Origin: Fidelibacterota bacterium
Lineage (GTDB): Bacteria > Bipolaricaulota > Bipolaricaulia > UBA7950 > UBA9294
Reading direction: 5' to 3'
Length of the DNA stretch: 12,654 nucleotides
Assembly: GCA_024278395.1 (NCBI GenBank)
Contig: JAJRTG010000206.1
Span: 1 to 12,654, forward strand
Shown: in pieces, positions 1 to 5,932 of the stretch
Layout of the letters: every line of letters begins with the position of its first letter
How positions within the stretch are numbered: position 1 is the first letter of the stretch
Translations under genes and position numbers: made by a program
Notes under the pieces: model-generated
The model's input: the letters and a program-made list of their open reading frames with translations, nothing else
The model's database searches: none
Told to the model about the DNA's origin: nothing

Positions 1-98
1 GCAGTGGTGATCCAGCTCCCCGAGAGGGGCGAGGCTGCCATCCCCATAACGCCGAACAGAACAATCGAAACGATCGTAAGCAAAACCGCCTTCTTCAT
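1..98 (-). CDS. Secreted protein of unknown function, N-terminal fragment
   Basis: The gene runs off the left edge, so only the first 32 codons are visible. Reading the minus strand from the ATG at 98, the peptide begins MKKAVLLTIVSIVLFGVMGM and continues AASPLSGSW. This is a classic Sec signal peptide: two lysines, a long hydrophobic core and small residues around AA-S, a likely signal peptidase I site near residues 20-22. There is no lipobox cysteine in the visible part. A good ribosome site (GGAGAGG) lies just upstream of the ATG, which supports the start. The product is therefore probably exported or an outer-envelope protein. The mature domain is outside the window, so I cannot name a function. 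yidD lies upstream on the same strand, about 200 bases away. Confidence 0.6.
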   Translation of the reverse strand, partial: MKKAVLLTIVSIVLFGVMGMAASPLSGSWITT

Positions 99-299
99 AG
101 CTTCCTCTCCTTTTGGACTTCGTTGTCGCTTCTTCTATTCTTGCTCGATGAGCGGAGGTAATCCTATGAGAGACGGCACCGGCCGGAAGGATGAGTGGGG
201 TGGTTCGTCGGGTATGGTTCCCAGGAGTTACCGGACAAATGTCTAATAAAATTTAACGACAAGACTCGATCTTATTCGCCGGACATCGGTTGGAAATGC

Positions 300-512
300 T
301 TACGGAACCGGATCGTGCCCCCCCGGATGAAGCGGGTGACAGCGCAGGATCCTGCGAACAGCGAGATACCCGCCCTTGGCCGGTCCGTACTTGAGGATCG
401 CCTCCTTGGAGTACTGGGAACAGGTCGGATAGAACCGGCAGCGTGACGGAAAGGCGGGGGAGATGAACCGCTGGTATAACGTAATCGTCCCGACAAGAAA
501 CCTCTTTAGCAT
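300..512 (-). CDS. yidD: YidD, membrane protein insertion efficiency factor
   Basis: This 70-residue protein matches the YidD family (DUF37, formerly haemolytic-like), which assists YidC/Sec-dependent insertion of inner-membrane proteins. The visible signature is the N-terminal LYQRFISP segment, the motif CRFYPTCSQY at about residues 25-34, and the following AILKYGPAKGG and RILRCHPLHPGG blocks. The length is normal for the family and the frame is intact to a TAA. In many bacteria yidD sits between rnpA and yidC near rpmH; here it stands alone, divergent from hsp20. There is no Shine-Dalgarno site before the ATG. Instead a TAGAAT hexamer lies six bases upstream, suggesting a leaderless mRNA. 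Confidence 0.9.
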   Translation of the reverse strand: MLKRFLVGTITLYQRFISPAFPSRCRFYPTCSQYSKEAILKYGPAKGGYLAVRRILRCHPLHPGGHDPVP

Positions 513-518
513 GCGATG

Positions 519-547
519 ATTCTAACTTTCCCCCGCCCTCTTGACAA
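519..547 (-). promoter_or_regulatory. Promoter of yidD, probably leaderless
   Basis: On the minus strand a TTGTCA -35 box (547-542, five of six matches to TTGACA) is followed by a 17-base spacer and a TAGAAT -10 box (524-519). Six bases separate the -10 from the yidD ATG, so transcription should begin at or next to the start codon. The -35 box overlaps the hsp20 -35 box on the other strand. Confidence 0.65.
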
Positions 548-569
548 GCACGGGGGGTCGTGCTATACT
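541..569 (+). promoter_or_regulatory. Vegetative (sigma70-type) promoter of hsp20
   Basis: A perfect TTGACA -35 (541-546) and TATACT -10 (564-569) are separated by the ideal 17 bases. A TG dinucleotide at 561-562 gives an extended -10. The predicted start site is near 575-577, at the left edge of the CIRCE-like inverted repeat. Housekeeping-type promoter elements together with a CIRCE operator are the usual arrangement for HrcA-controlled heat-shock genes. Confidence 0.85.
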
Positions 570-573
570 ACTG

Positions 574-600
574 TTAGCAGTTAGATACAGAGACTGCTAA
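574..600 (+). promoter_or_regulatory. CIRCE-like operator (putative HrcA site)
   Basis: The arms TTAGCAGTT (574-582) and GACTGCTAA (592-600) form an inverted repeat with eight perfect base pairs and a nine-base spacer. The CIRCE consensus is TTAGCACTC-N9-GAGTGCTAA; this site matches 15 of the 18 arm positions and has the exact N9 spacing. It starts at the predicted hsp20 transcription start and ends 27 bases before the ATG, the normal position for HrcA repression. No hrcA gene is in the window, so the identity of the repressor is inferred. Confidence 0.75.
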
Positions 601-627
601 TAAACTTCGACCAGGGAGGTGATCGAG

Positions 628-1080
628 ATGACGAGGAGACTTCCGGAGCTTTGGCGTGAACCGTTCCTGGTTGGGACCGGGATCTCCCGGCTCATCGACG
701 AGTTCTTCCGGGACTTTGACCAGATCGGCTTCGACATAACCCCGAATTTCTGGAGGACCGACATCTACGAGAAGGACAAGAACCTGGTCTTTGAGACCGA
801 GCTCCCCGGGATGAAGAATGATGACATCGAGATCAAGGTCGAGGACAACAAGTTGATCATCTCCGGGGAGACGAAGCGGAACGAGGAGGTGCGGGAGGAG
901 AACTACTTCCGCATCGGGCGCCGCTACGGGCGGTTCCAGCACGCCTTCCCGCTGCCCGCCGACGTGGTGGACAAGAACGGGATCAAGGCGCGCTTCGAGG
1001 ACGGGATCCTGCGCGTGACCGTCCCGCTGAAGGAATCGCTCAAGGAGAAGGAGAAGCCGATCGAGGTCAAGGTGGAATAG
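628..1080 (+). CDS. Small heat-shock protein, Hsp20/alpha-crystallin family
   Basis: This 150-residue protein is an ATP-independent holdase chaperone that keeps unfolding proteins soluble during heat stress. A short N-terminal arm is followed by the alpha-crystallin domain from about residue 39. The domain carries the family's ELPGM segment, the GRRYGRFQHAFPLP strand and the A-x-x-x-[D/N]-G-[I/L]-L signature as ARFEDGILRVTVPL. The C-terminal tail contains an I-x-V anchor (KPIEVKVE), which in this family mediates oligomer assembly. I chose the ATG at 628 because GGGAGGTGAT ends seven bases before it; an in-frame GTG at 619 lies inside that ribosome site. The promoter and CIRCE-like operator upstream indicate heat induction through HrcA, and a terminator follows, so the gene is monocistronic. 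Confidence 0.93.
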   Translation: MTRRLPELWREPFLVGTGISRLIDEFFRDFDQIGFDITPNFWRTDIYEKDKNLVFETELPGMKNDDIEIKVEDNKLIISGETKRNEEVREENYFRIGRRYGRFQHAFPLPADVVDKNGIKARFEDGILRVTVPLKESLKEKEKPIEVKVE

Positions 1081-1097
1081 AACCGGTCATCGGAAGG

Positions 1098-1124
1098 GCC
1101 CCGGCTGTACGGCCGGGGCTTTTT
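1098..1124 (+). terminator. Rho-independent terminator of hsp20
   Basis: A GC-rich hairpin pairs GCCCCGG (1098-1104) with CCGGGGC (1113-1119). It can extend by a C-G and a T-G pair to a four-base loop, and is followed directly by TTTTT (1120-1124). The stop codon of the convergent nadE gene lies on the T tract. The opposite strand has no T run after the hairpin, so the signal is one-directional for hsp20. Confidence 0.88.
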
Positions 1125-2749
1125 CAATTCCGGTAGCGGTGGGTAATGGGAAACCGCCTGCCGATCCCGAACGCCTTCGGCGAGACCTTTATCACAAGCG
1201 GAAGCTGGTTCCGTTTGTACTCGCTCCGGTAATAGCGGGCGATGATCTCATCGACCGTCTTTTCCGGGAAGCCCTGGGCGACCAGCTCCTCGCGGGAGGC
1301 GTTCTCCTCTATCAACCCCTTGAGGACCTGATCGAGGAGGGAATAAGGAGGCAGGTCGTCCTCGTCGCGCTGGCCCGGCCGGAGCTCAGCGGTGGGGGGC
1401 TTCTCCAGCACCCGGGCGGGGATCAGATCCCCGAAACGCGCGGCGAGTCTGTAGACGTCCGTCTTCAGAAGATCCCCGATCGGCGCGATCGCCCCCACCG
1501 TGTCCCCGTACAGCGTGTTGTACCCGACCGCGATCTCGGACTTGTTCCCGGTGGCGAGGACGAGGGCGTTCCTCTCGTTGGCGATCGTCATGAGGAGCGT
1601 CCCCCGGGCACGCGCCTGCAGATTCTCCCCGGCGAGGCCGGACGGACGCTGCGGCAGCGCACCCTCTGCAGCATCCACCATACCGGCGATTGGGACCTCC
1701 AGAAGCTCTATCCCGAGCCGGCGCGCGGTCTCAAGCGCGTCCTCGCGGCTCTCGGGGGAGGTGATCTCACTCGGAAGGAAGACGGCGGTCACCGCCTCCC
1801 GGCCGAGCGCTTCCACCGCAAGCGCAGCGACGAGGGCCGAATCGATCCCGCCGGAGAGCCCGATGATGACGTGTGAAAAACCGTTCTTCCTGACGTAATC
1901 CCTGATCCCAAGGACGATCGCCCTCCTGATCAGCTCGATCCCCTCCTCCCTTGGGGGCCGGATCGGCCGGAGTCCCTCGAGATCGACTGTATACAGGTCC
2001 TCCGTGAAGTACGGCGCCTGGAACAACAGCCTTCCCTCCGGAGAGACGACGAAGCTCCCCCCGTCGTAGACGATCTCGTCCTGCCCGCCGACCCGGTTCA
2101 CGTAGACGAGCGTTACCCCGTTCTCCCGCGCCCGTCGCGCCGCCAGTCGGCGGCGGAGTTCACCCTTCCCGACGAAGAACGGGGAGGCGGAGACGTTCAC
2201 CACAACCTCCGCCCCCAGGCTCGCCTGGGTATCCGTCGGGCCGTCCTCCACCCACAGATCCTCGCAGATATTGATCCCGATCCGCTCCCCATGCAGCTCG
2301 AACACCTGCGCCCCCTCTCCGGGGGTGAAGTACCGCTTCTCGAAGTAGACGTCGAAGGTGGGAAGGTGGAGCTTGCGCTCCTCCCCGATGAGCCTTCCGT
2401 CCGAGATCAGGAAGGCGCTGTTGAACAGGTCGATCCCCGCTCCGTCGGCAAGGGAGGAGGGATCGGTGAGGTTCGCTCCCCCGCGCACCCGCGCGGCCGA
2501 GATCCCACCGACGATGACTCCGATACCCTCAGAGTTGCGTACGACCTCCGCCAGAGCGGACTCCATCCGATCGGCGAACCCGTGCCGCCACAGGAGATCG
2601 AACGGAAAGTACCCGCACAGGGACAGCTCCGGGAAGACCACAAGGTCGCAGCCGAAATCCCGGGCGCCGGCGATGTAGGAGATGATCCTCTCCAGGTTGT
2701 AATCGATGTCCCCCACGTGGGGATTAAGCTGAACTATTCCCAGGCGCAT
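1124..2749 (-). CDS. nadE: Glutamine-dependent NAD+ synthetase
   Basis: The 541-residue enzyme catalyses the last step of NAD+ synthesis, ATP-dependent amidation of deamido-NAD+ with ammonia taken from glutamine. The N-terminal nitrilase-type glutaminase domain (about 1-265) has its Glu-Lys-Cys triad: E41 in VFPELSLCGY, K126 in ERKLHLPTFD and C162 in GINICEDLW. The C-terminal synthetase domain carries the PP-loop SGGIDSALVAALA (from about 299) and the downstream LATGNKSEIAVGY motif. Length and domain order match the two-domain bacterial enzyme. I chose the ATG at 2749 because MRLGIVQLNPHVGDI is the conserved family start; the TTG at 2785 would add 12 non-conserved residues inside the upstream gene. 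It starts seven bases after that gene's stop, so the two are probably co-transcribed. No Shine-Dalgarno site is visible; a TATAAT lies six bases before the ATG, so a second, leaderless transcript is possible. Confidence 0.95.
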   Translation of the reverse strand: MRLGIVQLNPHVGDIDYNLERIISYIAGARDFGCDLVVFPELSLCGYFPFDLLWRHGFADRMESALAEVVRNSEGIGVIVGGISAARVRGGANLTDPSSLADGAGIDLFNSAFLISDGRLIGEERKLHLPTFDVYFEKRYFTPGEGAQVFELHGERIGINICEDLWVEDGPTDTQASLGAEVVVNVSASPFFVGKGELRRRLAARRARENGVTLVYVNRVGGQDEIVYDGGSFVVSPEGRLLFQAPYFTEDLYTVDLEGLRPIRPPREEGIELIRRAIVLGIRDYVRKNGFSHVIIGLSGGIDSALVAALAVEALGREAVTAVFLPSEITSPESREDALETARRLGIELLEVPIAGMVDAAEGALPQRPSGLAGENLQARARGTLLMTIANERNALVLATGNKSEIAVGYNTLYGDTVGAIAPIGDLLKTDVYRLAARFGDLIPARVLEKPPTAELRPGQRDEDDLPPYSLLDQVLKGLIEENASREELVAQGFPEKTVDEIIARYYRSEYKRNQLPLVIKVSPKAFGIGRRFPITHRYRN

Positions 2750-2755
2750 GGCCGG

Positions 2756-2785
2756 ATTATAGGCCCGCGGGCCCGTCCAATCCAA
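2756..2785 (-). promoter_or_regulatory. Possible internal leaderless promoter of nadE
   Basis: A perfect TATAAT (2761-2756 on the minus strand) lies six bases upstream of the nadE ATG. The best -35 candidates are weak: TTGGAT at 18-base spacing or TGGATT at 17. The -10 overlaps the stop codon of the upstream pseudouridine synthase gene. Its exact position and the absence of a ribosome site suggest transcription starting on the ATG itself. The TAA stop contributes part of the hexamer, so chance is a real alternative. Confidence 0.45.
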
Positions 2786-3500
2786 CCGCGGTGTAGAGGC
2801 GGATCACCTCATCCCGACCGAGGCGCGCGATCCCACCGGGCGGAAGGTCGGGGTAAAGGACGGTCGGACCGATCGAGACGCGCTTCAACCTGGCGACGGA
2901 AAGGCCGAAATGCCCGAACAGGCGCTTTATCTCATGCTTGTGCCCCTGCCCCAGGACGACGACCACCCGCCTTCCGTCGAACCTCCCCTTGAGGATCCGC
3001 AACGGCTCCCCGGCATCCTCGATCCCCCGCTTCATCCGCTCGAGGATCCTCTGCATCTCATCCTTCCGTGGACGCCCCCCGGGCCACACGTGATAGACCT
3101 TCTCTACCCCGTACCGCGGATGGGTCAGTCGGGAGATGAGGGTCCCGTCGTTTGAAAGGAGTACGAGCCCTTCGGCGTCGCGGTCGAGGCGGCCGGCCCA
3201 GGTGTAGCCGATAAACCCCTCCCTCCGCAGAAGCCGCCCCAGGGTGTCGCCGGTGTGGGGATCGTCGTGGGAGCACAGGATCCCGCGGGGTTTGTGGTAG
3301 ATGTAAACGCGGGGTCGGCGCGGAGATAGGGGGATGGGCTGACCGCGCAGGTATAGGACACCATCGGTGTCAGGATCGAGCTCAAGGTACGGGTCGAGGA
3401 CGACGATCCCGTCGAGCTCCACCTCCCCGGTGCGCACGAGGGCCTGCGCCTTCCTTCGGGAGACCCCAGCCCCTTCCTGTATCGCCCGCCAAAGCTTCAT
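2757..3500 (-). CDS. Pseudouridine synthase, RsuA/RluB family
   Basis: The 247-residue protein isomerises specific uridines in rRNA to pseudouridine. An N-terminal S4 RNA-binding domain (about 1-50, including SRRKAQALVRTGEVELDG) precedes the catalytic domain. The catalytic motif is AGRLDRDAEGLVLLSNDG, in which D106 is the expected nucleophile. YIYHKPRGILCS and the C-terminal GHKHEIKRLFGHFGL segment are typical of the RsuA/RluB/RluE/RluF branch. The sequence alone cannot decide between 16S (RsuA) and 23S (RluB) targets, so I give no symbol. GGAGGGAGG stands immediately before the ATG. It is the first gene of a two-gene minus-strand unit with nadE. A GNAT-fold gene is divergent across a 93-base gap. 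Confidence 0.92.
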   Translation of the reverse strand: MKLWRAIQEGAGVSRRKAQALVRTGEVELDGIVVLDPYLELDPDTDGVLYLRGQPIPLSPRRPRVYIYHKPRGILCSHDDPHTGDTLGRLLRREGFIGYTWAGRLDRDAEGLVLLSNDGTLISRLTHPRYGVEKVYHVWPGGRPRKDEMQRILERMKRGIEDAGEPLRILKGRFDGRRVVVVLGQGHKHEIKRLFGHFGLSVARLKRVSIGPTVLYPDLPPGGIARLGRDEVIRLYTAVGLDGPAGL

Positions 3501-3517
3501 CCTCCCTCCTCCCCTAG

Positions 3518-3546
3518 GAGATACCCGACTGGCGGGTGAAGGTCAA
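3518..3546 (-). promoter_or_regulatory. Candidate promoter of the pseudouridine synthase-nadE unit
   Basis: On the minus strand TTGACC (3546-3541, five of six matches) is followed by exactly 17 bases and TATCTC (3523-3518), a weak -10. Transcription would start near 3511, giving a leader of about 11 bases that contains the GGAGGGAGG ribosome site. The strong -35 and ideal spacing support it; the poor -10 lowers confidence. Confidence 0.45.
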
Positions 3547-3578
3547 CTCCGGTGCTTTCCTTTTCTCGACACCTCTGC

Positions 3579-3587
3579 TAATATTCT
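3579..3587 (+). promoter_or_regulatory. Possible -10 element of the GNAT gene, leaderless
   Basis: Two overlapping hexamers, TAATAT (3579-3584) and TATTCT (3582-3587), end nine and six bases before the ATG at 3594. No ribosome site lies in the 30 bases before that ATG. Either hexamer would start transcription within a few bases of the start codon. The only -35 candidate, TTTCCT at 3556-3561, is poor. Confidence 0.4.
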
Positions 3588-3593
3588 TTAGTC

Positions 3594-4751
3594 ATGCGCT
3601 TCTCCATCGAAGAGATCCCGCTCGGCGACCGGAGGATAAGGTCGTTCGCCGCTGTGCCGTGGCGACTTCACCGCGGGGATCCCAACTGGACCCCGCCGCT
3701 CCGCGCCGAGCTTCTCGGAAGCAGGCTCCTGCGGATCACCGGGCTTCTCACCCCGTCCCATCCCTACCATCGCGACGCCGAGGTAACCCATTTTCTGGCG
3801 CGGCGGGGGCGCAGGCTACTCGGTCGGGTCTCCGCGGCGGTGAATCGCAGGTTCAACGAGTATTACAACGACAGAATCGGATTTTTCGGTTTTTTCGAGT
3901 CGGTCGATGACTTCGGGGTGGCCGGGGCGCTCTTCGACCGGGCGCGGGAGTGGCTTTCCGAAAAAGGGATGCGGGTGATGCGCGGGCCGGGCGGGTATTC
4001 GAACGCGACCCACGAGGCGCACCAGGGGGTGCTGATCGACGGGTTCGATACCCCGCCGACCGTCGAGCTGACGCATAACCCTCCGTACTACGACGGACTT
4101 CTCGCCCGGTACGGACTCTCCAAGGTGAAGGACTACCACGCCTACTGGATCGAGTTCGACGGTCAGCCGTTCGAGCGGTTGAAGAGCCTGGCTGACCAGG
4201 TGCGGAAGCGGAGGAGCATAGAGACCCGCCCCGCCGACCTCTCCCGGGCGCGGGAGGAGGTCGATCTGATCGTCTCGATCTACAACGAGGCATGGGCGCG
4301 CAACTGGGGCTTCCTTCCGCTCACCGACTCAGAGGCGGCGGCGATGGCGGAGAGCCTCACTTTGGTCGCCGATCCGGGGCTTATCCGCTTTGCGACGGTC
4401 GACGGGGAGCTCGCTGCGGTGCTCGGAGCGCTCCCCGACCCGAACGTCCCGCTGCGTCCGCGTTGGAACCCCCTCCTCGACAATGACTTCGCCCGCGTCG
4501 CGCGTCTCCTCCTTACCCGCAGGCGGATCAAGAAGACGAGGCTCATGTTCTTCGGGATCCGCCCCAAGTTCAGGAAGCTCGGGGTCGACGCTGTGCTGTT
4601 TCACGATGTCCTCTCCTACGGGCTCTCCCGCGGCTACCGCACATGCGAGCCCTCCATGCTCCTCGAGGATAACGACCTCATCCTGCGGGCATCGGAGTTC
4701 ATGGGCGGGCGCCGCTACAAGACGTGGCGGATCTACGAGATGTCGATCTAA
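3594..4751 (+). CDS. GNAT-fold acyltransferase-like protein, substrate unknown
   Basis: The 385-residue protein resembles a widespread uncharacterised family with a GNAT (acyl-CoA N-acyltransferase) fold. The N-terminal half has the family's recurring features: PWRLHRGDPNWTPPL (22-36), RIGFFGFFESVDD (94-106), a GPGGYSNATHEAHQG block (131-145) and NPPYYDGLLARYGL (162-175). The C-terminal half (about 225-385) looks like a GNAT core; FFGIRPKFRKLGVDAVLF (319-336) sits where the acyl-CoA pyrophosphate loop would be, but the R-x-x-G-x-G/A signature is degenerate. There is no signal peptide or membrane segment. The acceptor is unknown, and catalytic activity is not certain. It lies between a divergent pseudouridine synthase and the wtp-moa cluster and has no clear link to either. 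No ribosome site precedes the ATG. Confidence 0.75.
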   Translation: MRFSIEEIPLGDRRIRSFAAVPWRLHRGDPNWTPPLRAELLGSRLLRITGLLTPSHPYHRDAEVTHFLARRGRRLLGRVSAAVNRRFNEYYNDRIGFFGFFESVDDFGVAGALFDRAREWLSEKGMRVMRGPGGYSNATHEAHQGVLIDGFDTPPTVELTHNPPYYDGLLARYGLSKVKDYHAYWIEFDGQPFERLKSLADQVRKRRSIETRPADLSRAREEVDLIVSIYNEAWARNWGFLPLTDSEAAAMAESLTLVADPGLIRFATVDGELAAVLGALPDPNVPLRPRWNPLLDNDFARVARLLLTRRRIKKTRLMFFGIRPKFRKLGVDAVLFHDVLSYGLSRGYRTCEPSMLLEDNDLILRASEFMGGRRYKTWRIYEMSI

Positions 4752-4814
4752 AGAGGATCGAGCGGGGCGATGAACCGGAGAAGCGGATGAAACTCCCCCT
4801 CCTCGATCTCCGCC

Positions 4815-4844
4815 GCCCTACGCCGGGGCTATCTTTTGTCTTTT
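4815..4844 (+). terminator. Weak possible terminator after the GNAT gene
   Basis: GCCCT (4815-4819) can pair with GGGGC (4825-4829) around a five-base loop. The following stretch (4830-4844) is T-rich but interrupted (TATCTTTTGTCTTTT). The stem has only four G-C pairs plus one wobble, and the T-rich segment overlaps the wtpA -35 box. It may end or weaken readthrough into the tungstate operon. Confidence 0.3.
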
Positions 4845-4863
4845 CGAAGCGAGGTTGTATAAT
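4836..4863 (+). promoter_or_regulatory. Promoter of the wtp-moa-moe operon
   Basis: TTGTCT (4836-4841, four of six matches) and a perfect TATAAT (4858-4863) are separated by 16 bases. The predicted start is near 4870, leaving a leader of about 105 bases that folds into the Moco-riboswitch-like structure. The next candidate promoter on this strand is just before mogA, so this one probably drives wtpA through moeA. Confidence 0.7.
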
Positions 4864-4876
4864 GCTGAAGCACCAT

Positions 4877-4972
4877 CTCCGACCCGTCTCCCCTACGGGC
4901 GAACGGCCTAGGGGGAACGGGCGATAGGGTGCAGCTGGAAACGGCTGTGCCTCCCGTATTCGGAAAGGAGGT
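4877..4972 (+). ncRNA. Moco-type riboswitch (molybdenum/tungsten cofactor aptamer) in the wtpA leader
   Basis: I folded this leader by hand. P1 pairs TCCGA (4878-4882) with TCGGA (4960-4964). Stacked inside it, CCCGT (4883-4887) pairs perfectly with ACGGG (4917-4921). Within that, CTCCCCTA-type pairing joins 4889-4895 to 4909-4915. A separate arm pairs 4927-4937 with 4942-4952, including CAGCTG/CGGCTG, and is closed by a GAAA (GNRA) tetraloop at 4938-4941. CCTCC (4950-4954) is complementary to the GGAGG ribosome site (4967-4971), and that pairing is exclusive with P1. The architecture, the conserved-looking GGGCGAAC, GGAAAC and GCCTCCCG segments, and the position before metal-uptake and MPT genes match my memory of the Moco RNA class (MOCO_RNA_motif), not a computed hit. 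The GNRA-capped third arm favours the Moco form over the Tuco variant, which lacks that stem. Translational control is likely; its direction is not settled from sequence. Confidence 0.8.
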
Positions 4973-4975
4973 CCC

Positions 4976-5932
4976 ATGAAGTTTCACACGGTGCTCCTCA
5001 TCGGAGCGTTGATGCTCACGTCTCTCTCCCTCGTGCAGGCGAACGCGGAGCCGCTTGTCATCTTCCACGCCGGAAGCCTTACGATCCCGCTGCAGCGGTT
5101 GATGGCGGCGTTCCAGGAATCGCACCCAGCGGTCAGATTCGCCGCGGAGGGATCGGGAAGCCGGACCGCCGCCCGCAAGGTGAGCGAGCTCGGCCGCCTT
5201 GCGGACATCGTGATGTCGGCCGACTACACGGTGATCGATGAGCTGCTGATCCCAGAATTCGCCGAGTGGAACATCGAATTCGCCCGCAACACGATGGTGA
5301 TCGCATACACCGACCGATCGGCGTACGCCGACGAGATCACCCCGGACAATTGGTACGAGGTCCTCACCCGTCCCGGGGTCATCTACGGCCGCGCCGATCC
5401 CGACGTCGATCCGTGCGGATACCGTACGCTCATGGTCTGGGAGCTGGCGGAGGCATACTATCAAGCCCCCGGCCTGTACCAAAGGCTTGAGGAACACTGC
5501 CCGCCGGGGAACGTGCGCCCAAAGTCGGTGGAGCTGATCGCGCTCTTGCAGTCCGGGAACATGGATTACGCGTTCGAGTACCGATCGGTGGCGGTGCAGC
5601 ACGGGCTCAGGTTCGTCGAGCTCCCGGATGAGATCAACCTGAGCCGGGCCGAGTACGCCGAGTTTTACGCGAAGGCGCGGGTCGAGGTCTCCGGAAAGGA
5701 GCCGGGGACCACGATCACCAAGACCGGCAAGCCGATCATCTACGGGGTGACCATCCCGAAGAACGCGCCGCATCCGACGCTGGCGGCGGAGTTCGTCGCG
5801 TTCGTGATCGGACCGAAGGGCCGGGAGATCCTCTCCCAACTCGGCCAGCCCCCGATCGTTCCGGCGGTGGCGGATACCGGCTGGGAGCACTTGCCGGAAA
5901 CCCTACAAGAGATCACCGTTCAAGGAGACTGA
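4976..5932 (+). CDS. wtpA: Tungstate/molybdate ABC transporter substrate-binding protein, WtpA type
   Basis: The 318-residue protein captures oxyanions outside the membrane and delivers them to WtpBC. Residues 1-24 form a Sec signal peptide with a likely cleavage in QANA-EP; there is no lipobox. The mature protein opens with the hallmark VIFHAGSLTIPL (28-39), followed by EGSGSRTAARKVSELG (58-73) and ADIVMSADYTVIDELL (76-91), all typical of the WtpA/ModA branch first described in archaea. In structurally studied members of this branch, Asp and Glu residues complete a six-coordinate metal site. The corresponding segments here look like DPDVDPCGYR (141-150; D145) and AFEYRSVA (199-206; E201). 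This favours high-affinity tungstate, but molybdate cannot be excluded. The ribosome site GGAGG (4967-4971) lies inside the riboswitch, four bases before the ATG. Confidence 0.92.
   Translation: MKFHTVLLIGALMLTSLSLVQANAEPLVIFHAGSLTIPLQRLMAAFQESHPAVRFAAEGSGSRTAARKVSELGRLADIVMSADYTVIDELLIPEFAEWNIEFARNTMVIAYTDRSAYADEITPDNWYEVLTRPGVIYGRADPDVDPCGYRTLMVWELAEAYYQAPGLYQRLEEHCPPGNVRPKSVELIALLQSGNMDYAFEYRSVAVQHGLRFVELPDEINLSRAEYAEFYAKARVEVSGKEPGTTITKTGKPIIYGVTIPKNAPHPTLAAEFVAFVIGPKGREILSQLGQPPIVPAVADTGWEHLPETLQEITVQGD

Noticed and set aside
231..285. CCGGACA repeated at 231-237 and 279-285, and the palindrome GACAAATGTC at 234-243
   Set aside because: Two short copies and one ten-base palindrome in a non-coding gap are within chance; no promoter or gene can be tied to them.
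619..630. GTG at 619 as the hsp20 start
   Set aside because: The GTG overlaps the GGGAGGTGAT ribosome site that serves the ATG at 628.
1124..2785. Upstream TTG start for nadE, adding 12 residues
   Set aside because: The extra residues are not family-like and no ribosome site precedes the TTG; MRLGIVQLNP is the conserved N-terminus.
4756..4808. Inverted pair GATCGAG (4756-4762) and CTCGATC (4802-4808) after the GNAT gene
   Set aside because: The loop is about 39 bases and no T tract follows the stem, so it is not a credible terminator.
4829..5890. Long open frame on the minus strand opposite wtpA and its leader
   Set aside because: Composition is that of a shadow frame; it also runs through the promoter and riboswitch, and wtpA is unmistakable on the other strand.
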